This document shows, piece after piece, positions 10,317-22,101 of a DNA stretch of 64,000 nt (position 1 is its first letter; each line of letters opens with the position of its first letter). The notes under the pieces are model-generated. The model was not told the origin of the DNA, searched no databases, and was given only the letters and a program-made list of their open reading frames with translations. The stretch lies in NCBI GenBank assembly GCA_025738555.1, contig JAOVFP010000004.1:1674001-1738000 (forward strand), written 5' to 3'. The translations under genes and the position numbers were made by a program. This DNA is from Cyathus striatus (Eukaryota; Basidiomycota; Agaricomycetes; Agaricales; Nidulariaceae).

Positions 10317-12568
10317 TTATACGATAGATGGCGGAAGAGAAGATTCAATCGGACACAGTTGATCCCATTGGACTGCAAGCCGTCAATGTATAGCCGAAGC
10401 AAAATGATTAAACACTTACCAGTAGGAGTGCTAGCGGTGGGGATATCTTGTGTGTCTTCTGCAAAAATAACAGCTAAACCGCTGAGTAGAAGTTGTAAGT
10501 TAAAAGTAGTCCTTATGGCGTGACCAAGAAAATGGACTTACCCGGCCAAGTGCCAATCAATGTGACTGATAAGAACATGTCAAGCACTTTGAATGTAACA
10601 CTAGTCATAGTACTTACCAGTGGAATATCCATGGGCCAGGATTGTTGGTATTGAAACGTACAGTTGTTTCACTTCCCAGGAATCCTATTTGTGTAGTATC
10701 CCTTCGAACTGGATCTTTATAATTTGTCGTGTTACTCCCTGCGCTTCGAATGACACTGAATGAATGCTATCAATAGAAAATTAGCTGACTAGTAAAGAAT
10801 TCTAGAATAACTAGCTTACTCCGTGAAGGTGCATTGGATGCTAAAAGAAGTTGGTTTCAATAGGGGTGGATTTGACTTTAATAATATGAACTCACAGGTG
10901 AATCCGGACTTGAACCTCCTCCTGGAATAACTAATTCAATTACTTTATTTCTTGGCAAGTAGTAAATAGATCCTTTGGGAAGGAGTTCCTCCGGTTTTTT
11001 GGCATGACTGAGCATTTGAAGGAGGACAGGAACAGAGGGAGCGAAGTACGTTTGGTTGTTCACAGTCCATAGTGATCCGTTGCGGCCAATCTGCAAGTTG
11101 ATCTTGACATCAGCTTCTCCGTTCGCATTAGCAGGAGCTGCGGGATTGACAAGGGCATGAAGCTCTGTTTCATTAAATATTTTGGGTGACTTTACTACGA
11201 TATCACCGTTCGTTGGTTCTGCATTGCGGGCGCCTTTGTATCGAAAGACAGCAGAATTGACGCCGTTAGCTGTAGTGCTCGATAATCCGCCCAACCCTGA
11301 GTTGGGGATTGCGCGGATCCAATAATTGTCGACGGGCTGGTTGGCTTCCACAACAATAGAATAGCGTTGACCTTTTTCAGGTTAGACAAATACTGTAGTG
11401 GATAATATGACCCATGTCTTACCAGCGAATATCTGCAACTTGTCAACAGTGTAAGGCTGGGCACTTTCGCCGTCAGCTTCAATTATTGTCAACTTGTGCC
11501 CCGAGATCGAAAATAGGTGATTAGGGTCGCAGGAAATAGACAACAAGCGGAATCGGTATCTCTTTCCCCTTTCGACATTGATGACAGCTAGATCAACCGA
11601 CGGTCCACCGATGTATCGTCCTAGTCCGTTAATAAGCGTTGATGACGCCTTTCCAACACCAGTTCCTGGAGTCCGACTCGATGTATGATACCTAAAGTCT
11701 ATTTTAAGAATAGACTGGACATTAGATTGATTTCCTACGCACCATTCCCCTAAAGTGATAACAGTTGACGCTACAAAAAATGATCAGATGAGAATGTCAA
11801 ACAGCAGCACAGGTTCACAAACCATCGTCCACTGACATAAATTATATCAGTATTAGAATGTATTAATAATTAAACTGTGACATACCATCGTAGAGATTCT
11901 TGTTAGGATCATTGGGATCGTAGATGACTACCGGGCCACGAAGGCCGTCGCAGTATTGAGTGCCTTGAGTGAAGGTGGTTGTAACAGAAATATCGATATT
12001 ACAAATCAGTACATACCATAGTGCGAGTGATACCAGAAAGTTCCTGCCTGACTCAAGGCTTTGAAGTCATACAAAAAGGAGTGACCTGGAGCAATAGGAC
12101 ATTGGCTGACGCCGGCTACTCCGTCATCCCAAAATGATCCTTGTTGAAACATCCCATGCCAATGCTATGACAGTACTTTAAAAAGAGGAAAGTGGGGAAG
12201 TGGAGCAAACACGCACAACTGTTGTCAAACGAAACATGTTGGGATCAGTCAAATTATTGACCACATTCACCATGAATCGGTCTCCCTGTGACACCTGTGA
12301 ACATCAATTGCGACGGGTATGATTAATTTGAATTCACAATGTTTCCTGTTAACAAAGGTCCTGGATGAGATCCGGAAACCACTGTTGCTCTTTAGAAATG
12401 TGTAAGTCAAAGCTTATACGTAACACATGTTGTTAGAACTTACGATCTCTTGAATCCATCAGGCTGCACAACCTGACTGGAGATTTCGAGAGTGCGCCGC
12501 ACAGTAGCTGCCTCCGTTGAGGCTACTGCGAACCCAACTATGACTGCTGAAATTAATGGGAAGCGCAT
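10317..12568 (-). CDS. Laccase 1 (multicopper oxidase AA1_1)
   Basis: Fourteen exons in transcript order: 12568-12444, 12389-12338, 12294-12217, 12164-12017, 11963-11886, 11831-11823, 11770-11743, 11691-11423, 11371-10896, 10840-10820, 10766-10618, 10565-10542, 10481-10420, 10372-10317 (1575 nt, 524 aa). The signal peptide is about 20 residues. All four laccase copper signatures are present: [29 protein letters not shown] and HCHIDWHL. The axial position ten residues after the T1 Cys is Leu, as in medium-potential laccases. The terminus [16 protein letters not shown] is typical. The secreted enzyme oxidises phenols and reduces O2 to water in lignin or humus turnover. Exon sizes of 52, 148, 78, 9, 28, 476, 21, 24 and 62 nt recur in laccase 2, so the two are paralogues with conserved intron positions. 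Confidence 0.95.
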
Positions 12569-12626
12569 TGCTAAATCAAGTTGGGCTACGATGAAGTTGG
12601 GAGATCATTAGAGAAGAAGCTGATCG

Positions 12627-12633
12627 TTAAATA
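12627..12633 (-). promoter_or_regulatory. TATA-like box of laccase 1
   Basis: TATTTAA on the minus strand, 59 nt upstream of the laccase 1 ATG. Confidence 0.4.
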
Positions 12634-15289
12634 CCTAAACCGCATGATCGCGTATTGGTGCTGGTAATTCGTACTCGGAGAAATATCACTGTCAGTCAAT
12701 GAGCAATCCCGTTAAAGTTAGTTAGTTCGGTGTTTCAATTCTGGACCTCGAGGGATAGATGCAAGCGACAGCACCCTTTGGGCGGCATCGGAGGACACCA
12801 GATATCCTCGGATAGTCGAGATTAGGACGAATAGACGCACTCAGTCCAAATATGTCATATCCCACAACTAGCCTACAACGGGAGACCCCGGTATTTAGAA
12901 ACATACCAATAAGCTGCATATCAGGGACGTAGATCAGGGGGATTTACAAGATTACAAGATGAAGGTAATCATCCAATCACGGAATCAGTAGTGGGCCAAA
13001 ACTCGAAATAACCATCATCTATATTTAGTTGTAGTGGCTTAGAAAAGAAGGTAGAACCTACCATACACAAGAAGGCTTCTGCTTCTGGGACGTTCTGCAC
13101 GCGTTCTCTTTCGTCGTGAACCCTCTACCATATCGTGAAGCTCAAATTACCGAGTAGCGGTCCTAAGAATTGAAACCCTCGGGATAAGAAAAGCTCGTAT
13201 GAGATAAAATACACATACGTCTGTAATCGCTGGCGTAACTTGGAATAGATTTAACGCTTGTCATTGTTTTAAATTTTCCGCGGGATACTAGGTCCGAGAG
13301 CCGGAAACATACGAAAGGACGTACCATAGCGAGAATGATGTCAGAATTAGATACGCTATTTTCTCATTGTGCCAGTTCTCGCATTCCTACCAGAAGCCTA
13401 TCTAAATCCTATCATTCTATGATGAGTCGATATTATACTAGAAACCCAGGTAAACTTAAAGGGATTCCTACATACGCTTTTAACGTTGTTCAGGCCTCGA
13501 TGTTAAAGCAAGGAAAAGGATCAAACCAAAGCATAGTCCCCGGTAATGTGCTGTGTAGTGTCTTTGATGAACAGTCAGTGTAACGTTGGAAGTCGTAGGC
13601 AACGGCGGTCAAAGTCTTGACAAATGACAGTTATATCACCTGACCGCTATGACAAGAAAATAATGTAAATAAACCAGATTTCAAATCATGCTATGATTAC
13701 TGACAGACGGATGTCATCCCTGTGCGGAACATTCCAAGCGTACTCGGGTATACATGCAGGAATACGTGGTTGTTGCAAAATCTGGACGCGACAGATAGTT
13801 ATCCATTTCGCTGAAAACCATGTTAAGCGGATGAGGAAATCGGCGAATAGCAGTCTGCTTTCGATCATATGTTGCCTAATTAGCATCGTACCCCGGCCAA
13901 GAGACGCGTTAGAGTAAGAATGGAGTACAAGGAGCGGACTAGACCGAGGAGGGGCGATCGTCATCCCGACGACTCACTGAAGAGTAGAATTGTTCTCAGA
14001 GGTCGGCAAGCACAAGAACAAGAGTTTGAAAAAATGTGTAGCCACATGCTACACCCGTTCTACAAGCGCAGGAACGAGTCATTGCTTATTAACCGTGACG
14101 GAAAATTGCTCACTGCGCAAACGACTCTGTGTCGAGGAAGTTGTATCCCTGTTTAGAAGTCCTTCTCCTCATTCAACAGTCTTAATGTGACCTGAGTCTC
14201 ATACTTCCTGTGAATATTTACATGGGAAGTCGGACCGAGGTTTTTCTTGGTCGGGTGGATGGCAAGTCCCAGCTGGAAATGCACTACCAGTGCGCTGGCG
14301 TCGAGAAGGTGGCGGCAAAGGGAGGTCGTACCATCCTTGTCCAACTACCAATAACGAGTTGTTCTGCGTAATACTTTTCTATATTCTTTTTCGATACAAT
14401 TATGTAAACACCAAGAATAAGTCGGTAACCGAGTCAACGACGCGCCTATATGCATTTAGAACTTCGCAAAACGTGAACAGCCGGTGATCTACAACGGGAC
14501 ATCCGAGAATATTTCGAGTATGTATGTCATGATTTCTACGGGAGGTGGGCCAGTTGTGGTTGCACAAATAATTGCCTTGCTTAGGTCTCAGATACAGACA
14601 TTCGCAAGACATTCCAGTGAGAGAGCACATACTTCCATCATGGAGTAAATCCCGACCTGTAGGCTCCTGTATACCGAAATAGGCTATACAAACAGTAGCG
14701 ATGATGTCATATCGTCCCTGAAACCAAGGCGTAAGTACGGACATTCATATATGGCGGGAAACTCGTGTTTCTGCCGCTGTCGCCGTATACAGCCTTAGCT
14801 CTTCTCTGAAAAGCGTGCTGAATGCGTGAACAACTAATTAACGAAGATACAACTGCGCGAAGAATACTTCGTTCTTAGATCGTCCGAGAACATCATTCAA
14901 GTTTTGAAATACCGCCCAAAATAGTTTCCAGCCTCAGGCTTGTGTGGCACCAATGAGGTCCACCTGGGCGTGTTAGCCCCAAGAGCAAAGGGTAGAGTGA
15001 ACTCAGTGAAAACAACGCTCCGGATTCGTTTCTGCGATGTTCATTTTAGCATTCCGGCAATAGGAAACTGCGAGAAATGCGCATGGAAGCTTCTTCATAT
15101 CGATATCCCGGTCTTCACGGCAAAGTCCTCGCAGTTTATACGACGATCAGCTTACAGATGGGCAACAGTATTCGGTAATTCGTAATCAGCTGTACCCCAA
15201 TATGCTTAAGTCCTGTGAGGACTCAAGACGGCGTCTGACGCCTATTGGTTAAACTAAGGGCATATAATGTTAGAAAGTGTCCAGAAAAC
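12634..15289. other. Gene-poor stretch
   Basis: Several open frames up to about 110 codons occur on both strands and overlap each other. None shows a signal peptide, domain motif or splice-consistent extension, so no gene is called. Confidence 0.5.
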
Positions 15290-15860
15290 AAAAACTGATG
15301 AACGGGACCCATCGTACCTTCCAAAAAATAACTTGCTAGTGGGCAATGATAGTCAAGCTATTCAGTGACTAAAGGCATGACCTTCGAAGTAGTAGCGGTA
15401 CTGGGGGACGCGCCGTAAGCGTAACGGCTACACGCGGCTTCGAAGCTCCACAGCCATGTGTATAAGAGGGCGCGGAATGCTGTAGAACATACAGATAGCA
15501 AAAGCTTATAAACTGGACCCATCGTGCCTTCGAAGAAATAACTTGCTTTGTGGGCGATGATGGGTAGTAATCTGTCCGTTGATTACACCCGTTGATCTTC
15601 GGAGCGACGAGGTGGCTCTGTGGGGACGGTGCAAGCCGTAAGCCGTACCGTAAGAGCTCGTTGGCCTCCACCCCGGCGCCCCCGCGTCCTTCTTAGTTTC
15701 ACCATAATGCGTGGTGAGTGATGGCGTGGAAGGTTGAAGAATATACAGATAACGGCGACGAGAGCTAGTGAGAAACTGGACCTATCGTGCCTTCGAAAAA
15801 ATAGCTCGCTTAGCGCGCAATGATATTCAGTTTGGCCAGCGATCAAAGGCCTGACCTCGT
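15290..15860. repeat. Diverged tandem repeat, three copies
   Basis: A core resembling GGACCCATCGTGCCTTCGAA followed by AAATAACTTGC and GGCAATGAT occurs near 15299, 15512 and 15775, spaced about 212 and 262 nt apart. The copies also share the flanking AACATACAGATA motif. Repeat copies differ by small indels. Confidence 0.6.
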
Positions 15861-18085
15861 TAGAGTGGGATGATGGTGGTAGCGTGGCCTTACACCCACA
15901 TACGACCTGCTCAACTCCGAATCGTATGAGAAACAAAGCTTCTTGGCAGAGGTCCGCGTATAGAAGGTAGGTATGCAGTCCATCGTCTCGGGGCTGCATC
16001 CCACAGAGGGTGAGAGTAGGTAACATGGTAAACAAGCGTATGGCAAACGTCGAGTATGAACAAAGTCCGTAATCGCCAAGGAGGAAATACTTATGTGAGA
16101 AGTGAATGGAAAGGAGTCTGACTCTCAAGCGTCGGGCCGAGGGATGAGGTTACGAATAAATGATTTCGTCATTGACTAGTCAGATCATGTGATTAAACGG
16201 TGGAGGACGGATTCAATTATCTACCATTGCAACGGATGAGACGAGTCTCTTGGGTAAGTATGCCGAAGTTAACAAGTGTCGTGCTAAGTGCTTTCATTGT
16301 TGTATTCCAATCTGCCTTCATCTAGGAGTAAGGAAAAGGAGCGGGAGATTCCAATCTTCTGGTATGTATTCCTGGAGCATAATTTTAAAACTTGAGTTTG
16401 TCAATAACGCTATGGTGTGCTGGGCAGGTAGGTCAAAGATGTTAGTACGACCTGGAGACCTGTCTAGAACAAAGCCTGACCTGGCAGCGGCTACGCTACC
16501 GCTGCAGCCAGAAGCTAACAAATTCTAACTCGCCAATGAACATCAAGTGGTTCTTCAGCAATCTAGAAAAACTGTCGAAGAATGGGAGACAGTTGGAATA
16601 AGGATAGATATCGTTGCATGACTGGCCCCATAGCGAGCGAGCTAAAGTTAAGTACGGGGCGCTTCTAGCTCCCTCTATCGCTAGACCTGTGCTAAACTGA
16701 AAGAGGACTAGAAGAGGGGCGAACGTCAAACTAGCACTCCGCAGTTCCAAGAATAACATCTTCACTTCTGCAACTAAACTCTAAAAGGGCCGTCCAGAGT
16801 TTATTTGTGGTTTAGCGCGTAGCTCAGGCTAGCTGCGGTTCAGTGAATAGTAGGTAGCGGTACACGTTTAAGGATGATCATGAAGGGGTACGTCCGGTAG
16901 GAATGATGAGCGGAAGCTTCAGACGGAGAGCAGCCTAGGATGGTCCAACCAGATGACTTGCTTCGTGCGCGAAGTGAAGTCTGGCAGCAACGAGTGTCTG
17001 TGAGCGAGTTGAAATATAGGGAAGGTCAATGTGAATACTTACTATCAATAGCTCATTCCTCTCACAGATTGTACACAAATGTGTTAATGCATTCGCAGAA
17101 TCAGGGTAAGTGAAATACGTCGTCACTATATCCAAATCTAAGCCATTCGAAGCTGCATGTCTCTAGATGTCTCTCAGACAGCCTGACGAGTCCCAGTTAG
17201 AAAGCCTCGAGTTTGACGTGACCGACGTTCAGCGCTTCGCTGGTGGTAATGTTCGTTGTCTCTGTCATCGCCAGCGGAAGAGATATTAACCATATGTCAT
17301 AATTGAATACCTGGCACGGTTACAGTAATAAGTATGTGGCTGAAACGAATATGAGACTGTCAATATGATGCACGCACGCTTGTGCTCCTAAATAATTTCG
17401 ATCTCTGTTCATCGTTATGGAGTGTTTGGAGTAGCTCGTTATGATGTATATCAAGCAGAAATGAATCATTTGTTCACTAAGATGCAATAATGTAGTTTCA
17501 TAGAGCTCCTTATTGTCGCAGAGGCTGGGGAGGCATTCGCTGGCAGCTGCTGCGGGTTGTAGCAGGTTGGTTGGTTGGCAGTTCGTACTCCGGAGTTCTG
17601 GGACCGGAACCGATTTAATCACGAGATTGAATGTACGAGTATTTGAGTCTAAAGAACACAACAAATATAACACAACAAGTGCATATTTATCATTTCTTAT
17701 CTAATCTTATCGTTACTTTTGCTTTTCTTTTCCTACTGTTCAAATTTGGGATTTCAATTTGTCAATAAACCCATATGATACGTATAGATAGTGAGATAAA
17801 TTTCAAAAGTGAAACAACGACTCCGTGTGCCTTTCAGTCAGAGCATCAGTGATTCTAGTGTAAGAATTATCTCTTTAACTATGCATCCCGTGAAGTCGGA
17901 ATAAAACCACATCTATCATGTGTCATTATAACTGCCCGAATTTTATCCACTTTACTTTGGACTTTTATGCATTGTTCAACCGAGTATTTTCCCATTTAGA
18001 TTTAAGTGTGAAATCACAAGCTCCGTTCGCGCGCAGCACCCTTGTCACTGCTGTATGATATATCCATCATTCGTTCATAGCTGTC
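15861..18085. other. Gene-poor stretch
   Basis: No gene could be supported. The 181-codon minus-strand frame covering 15583-16128 lies partly in the tandem repeat and has no motif. Confidence 0.5.
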
Positions 18086-18649
18086 ATGATTTTCGGCTAT
18101 CCAATTTTGTTACCATTGCTTTATTTCGGCATATATTGCTCAGTTGTAAGTATAGCTCATTTCGACGTCGAAGTGGTGTACTGACAAAATCCCTTGAGCA
18201 CACGACTCCCATTACAACAGCACCATCAGGCACCATCACTAATCCTTCATCCACTTCAGCTGGTTCATGCTGGACTACAACGACAGTTCTTCCTCCAGTA
18301 AAAGGCGGAGTTCCACTTGTAAGTTGCATCATGTTAATAGAAGTGTTAACTCTAACGGTATCATTAACAGTGGTCTCAATGCGGAGGTACTATATAGCCC
18401 ATATAAACATTCAGCTTTTAGTACATTACTCACGATCTCTTCAAACCCAGGAGTCGGATGGGCGTCTCCGATCACTTGTGGTACTGGGGGCAAGTGTGTT
18501 TTTATTAATGAGGTGGGCCGTATAATATCAAACTCAACGACTTAAACATCCCAACTAAAAATTTCCACTACTTATAATAGTATAACTTATAGTACTACTC
18601 GGAATGCGAACTGGTGGACGTTACTCAGACGCTTACGATATGTTCCTAA
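18086..18649 (+). CDS. Small secreted protein with C-terminal CBM1
   Basis: Exons: 18086-18145, 18199-18318, 18371-18386, 18451-18512, 18593-18649 (315 nt, 104 aa). The order is a hydrophobic signal peptide (YPILLPLLYFGIYCSV), a Thr/Ser/Pro-rich linker of about 35 residues, then a family 1 carbohydrate-binding module. The module runs from VPLWSQCGGVGW through SPITCGTGGKC to NEYYSEC and contains the four expected Cys and the three aromatics of the flat cellulose-binding face. No catalytic domain exists between signal peptide and module. It would bind cellulose or chitin outside the cell, either as a free binding module or a wall-surface protein. The last acceptor is chosen because it restores the YYSxC ending; another TAG 12 nt upstream gives a much shorter end. 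The residues after the module (about 14) are less certain. Confidence 0.7.
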
Positions 18650-20556
18650 ATTTAAACTGCAATCCCACAATGCTATAAAATGAGGATGGGAGGAGATATG
18701 AATCAAAATTCTTATCAATCATATCGGGCTTGTCAGTTATGATTGTTGTACTATGTAGTAGTTAAAAATGATTGAATGTAATCTCTGGGTCGTAATGCTA
18801 GCTGTCTACCTATACTTCATAGAATATGCTCTATCTTGTCCCTAGATATCATTGGATATGTGGGCGAAGACTACAAATACTTGAAAACAATGAAATGCAC
18901 GGTGCCACTGGACGGGACAATGATTGAGAACAAAAAAAGCTCAACGCTCGGCGATAAGTAGCTAGACTTACAACATCCATAATTAGAAATTCCCTTGCTC
19001 CAGCGGTTTTTGTGACCATCAGATTCCAGGAAGCGCGCCTATGTAGTACTAGTACTTATGTACTTGGATTGAACACTGGGTGACTTTCCGTAACCTCTGG
19101 AAAGCCTTTCAGATTCAGATTTTGCTTTCAGACGCGTTTGCCGACGTTAGCCGACATTTCCCTGATGATTAAGCAAGACCCCGGAAAATATTTCACTCTC
19201 CGAAGCCTCTCAGATGCAGTCTGAAAGCAAAGTCTGGAAGGAGGGTAACTACCCCTCTTCTAGTTCCAGACACTACTTTTGAACACATTTTTGCGATCAA
19301 TCACCATATATGGTATTCCGCATCACTCGCTAAGTGTCGGAGTACTTAGATATGAAAGTCCGTCTCGCTAATGGTGTCCCAAAGTCTCCAGAAGTTCGAT
19401 GAATCTGTAATCATAGCTGAGGTAAGCTATAGGGTTCCAACTCCGACTGGCACCCTTCTGAAATCTGAAAACGTTCCAGACGTTACGATAAGTCACCCAC
19501 TGGTTCTCAACTTCTGACAGGTTCTAACAGTATTCCAGTAACTTGTCAATATTAGTACTCGTCCGAGTCTCCTTACAGTAATTGTTTCCGGAAATCGCCG
19601 AGCAAATGAATTGGAGATTGTGCAGCTGAGGACTGATTGATGATTCCAGAATGACTCAATGAAAGTTCATGAGAAACTTGCACATGGTCATGCACGTAAC
19701 TCTCACTGTCTGATTTGTGATTGACGCCCTCGCGCTTAGTATACTGAGTAGATGCAGAATGTGAGGCATCGTCGACGCACGTTGGCTGTCCTTCAAAGCT
19801 TCATTAAAAGCTTCACAAATAGATATTAGTATATATACAAGGGGAATACCATGACAAATTGGGATGGCATACACTGAGATGATCCCTCAGTGCGCCAAAA
19901 GAGAAAATCAGATAGGTTTCTCTATTTGAGGTTTCTCTTCATACTTGGCAAAGTATTGTTCAAGGGAGAACCGAATGTTTAAGTCAAGCTCAAGTACATA
20001 CCACTGCTCACTTAAACGCTCGGTTCGGGCTGGGCGGGATACTTCTGGGATATATCTGACATTTGTCTGACATAATATGATAATCTACTCGAACCCTGAA
20101 CGGAGCTACAGCCGCCCGCGCGTCAGCGACTCAGCCCAGCCTTTGTCCACTACACGCAGTGTTGGAAGGGAAAGTACTAGCTCCAAATGTACCAACACGG
20201 TGTTGCTCAAGCCAAGTCCACGCGTTAAGTTCAACCGAAAAGCCTTGCGGTTGATCAAACCTTACTCGAATGTTCGATGGTTGGCACATCAATTAACGCT
20301 CGTTTCCTAGCTTAGTAATATTATTTGGCCTTTTAGGGTCAATGACAACGTTGGATTACACGTACTGGACATCCCTGATTACCGCCGGGGGCTTATCAAA
20401 CACGCTCTCATTGTCAACATGTCACTAGTGGAGTGTTAAAGCCTCACCAATTCGACGTGTATCCCTTTCCTCCCTCTGGGAGAAACGCCCTTCCACTTAG
20501 GTCATCGCACTACACTTCACACTATTACTTGCCAGAACCAAAGAAGCTCGGGCATC
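18650..20556. other. Intergenic, no gene recognised
   Basis: An imperfect inverted repeat of TTTGCTTTCAGAC occurs near 19120-19140 and 19215-19235. No protein motif was seen. The segment just upstream of 20557 aligns with the signal-peptide exon of the paralogue at 30.8 kb (see that finding). Confidence 0.5.
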
Positions 20557-21880
20557 ATGGATAACTTGTTCCAGTGGAAGTTTGCTACCGACGTGAGTTG
20601 TGCATTCGAATTAGACTCAGACCCATCAACATCAACATTGACTTACAGCATGATGACTTCCGCAGACGTTTTCGCTATCGATTGCAACTTGTGTTTCTCT
20701 ACCAATAGAAGTTCAACCTTTCAACGCAACCAATACGACCGGCTCTTACGGTGTTCCGCCGTATTATATGCACGCATTCGCCATTGACGGAACGCCGACG
20801 ACAACGTTAGTAGGAACTGACAACAAAACGTTGAATTGGACGCCCAATCACCCTCCGGGTAACTACTCTCTGCCTATTATCGTCTTTGATCTATACTGAA
20901 CTAAGTATAGGAACTCAACTATTACTTACATTGGTGGATTCAGCTGGGACTTCTGGCGGGGTTAGTCCAAGTTTATACACAGTAATTGGTGCGTCAATCT
21001 CGCATCGCTCATGAAAAGTTACTAAACAGCTAGTGATTACAGCTGGACAGAGCACACAATGTGTAATCACAGATGACACGAACGATTTCACGACCTCTGC
21101 TAATAACACAGACGAGCTTACCACCTGCCAACCATGGAGTCTGAAGATAAAAGGAGGTGTTCCTCCTTACAATATTATCTTAGCAGCGCTCGATTCACCT
21201 TTTGTAACCAATGTCACCGTTCCATTCGGAGAAGATCTCTTCGTCTACATCAATCGTGCAGATCCTGGAACACAACTTGCAGGTTCGTAAATGACTTTCA
21301 ACTGCATCGACCGGAAATCTAATTGATTACTCTATAAATCAACAGCTGGAATAAGTGATAGGTTCGTGACTTATGTGTTTAAACTGTTGTTATTCTAAGG
21401 TAAATACAGCACGGGGAGATGGGCGAAAGGTACACCTCTGGTGAAGACGAAAGGTACGTTCTGGACACTGTTCATCAAATTTACATGTTAAATACTCGTT
21501 TACCTGCAGGTTCTGCCGACGTTTCATGTACTGGGCTTAACAGCTTCAGCGCCAACTCCACAGCCCTAGCCGCACAGCAACAGGGATCAAATTCAAGGTC
21601 TAACAATAAAATAGCAATCATAGCCGTGCCTATCGTCGTTCTTATTATCGCTGGGGTTGTATATTTCCAGTGGCACAGACGCCGTCGAGAACGTCAGTAT
21701 CAGCTCGTAGAAGAACTTCGACCTCGACGGTTTGAAGATGTCAAATACGATGAGCCAATATTGTCACCAGGAATTCGCCAGGTGCCTAATGATAGTGATA
21801 ACGTAAATGATGGGGTCGTGGTACGGCATCGCGATGGGGGGTCTATTCGTACGTTGCCGCCGCCTTATGCAGAACCTTGA
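20557..21880 (+). CDS. Single-pass membrane protein with PPPY tail, copy 1
   Basis: Exons: 20557-20592, 20666-20858, 20911-20988, 21043-21282, 21346-21361, 21410-21453, 21510-21880 (978 nt, 325 aa). The extracellular part has conserved FQWKF, NTTGSYGVPPYYM, TDNKTLNW, STQC, TTCQPW and NRADPGTQL, with many N-glycosylation sequons. It is followed by a Ser/Asn-rich stalk, a transmembrane helix (IAIIAVPIVVLIIAGVVYFQW), a basic HRRRRERQ stop-transfer and a short cytosolic tail ending HRDGGSIRTLPPPYAEP. PPPY is a WW-domain or Rsp5 ligase ligand. Exons 2-6 have exactly the same lengths as in the copy at 30.8 kb (193, 78, 240, 16, 44). The start is doubtful: the first ATG gives no signal peptide, although the paralogue has one. 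Function is unknown. Confidence 0.75.
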
Positions 21881-22101
21881 ATATCTGTATCTACAACTTT
21901 ACCAATTTCTTTGTAAATATGCTCACTCGTATAGTTCAAATCATATCGGTATTGTCGAATCGACTCTTGAATGTTCAACGAAAGTTCGACTTGCATAAAT
22001 ATCAGGCACCCAAGTACAATAGAAAACCCCTTTATAATTAGTAAGTGCTGCCAATCATGAAGATATGGTCCGTCGATAAATGTATGCTACACATCAATCT
22101 C

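Noticed and set aside
15583..16128. 181-codon minus-strand open frame
   Set aside because: It overlaps the diverged tandem repeat and another frame on the same strand, and no motif was seen.
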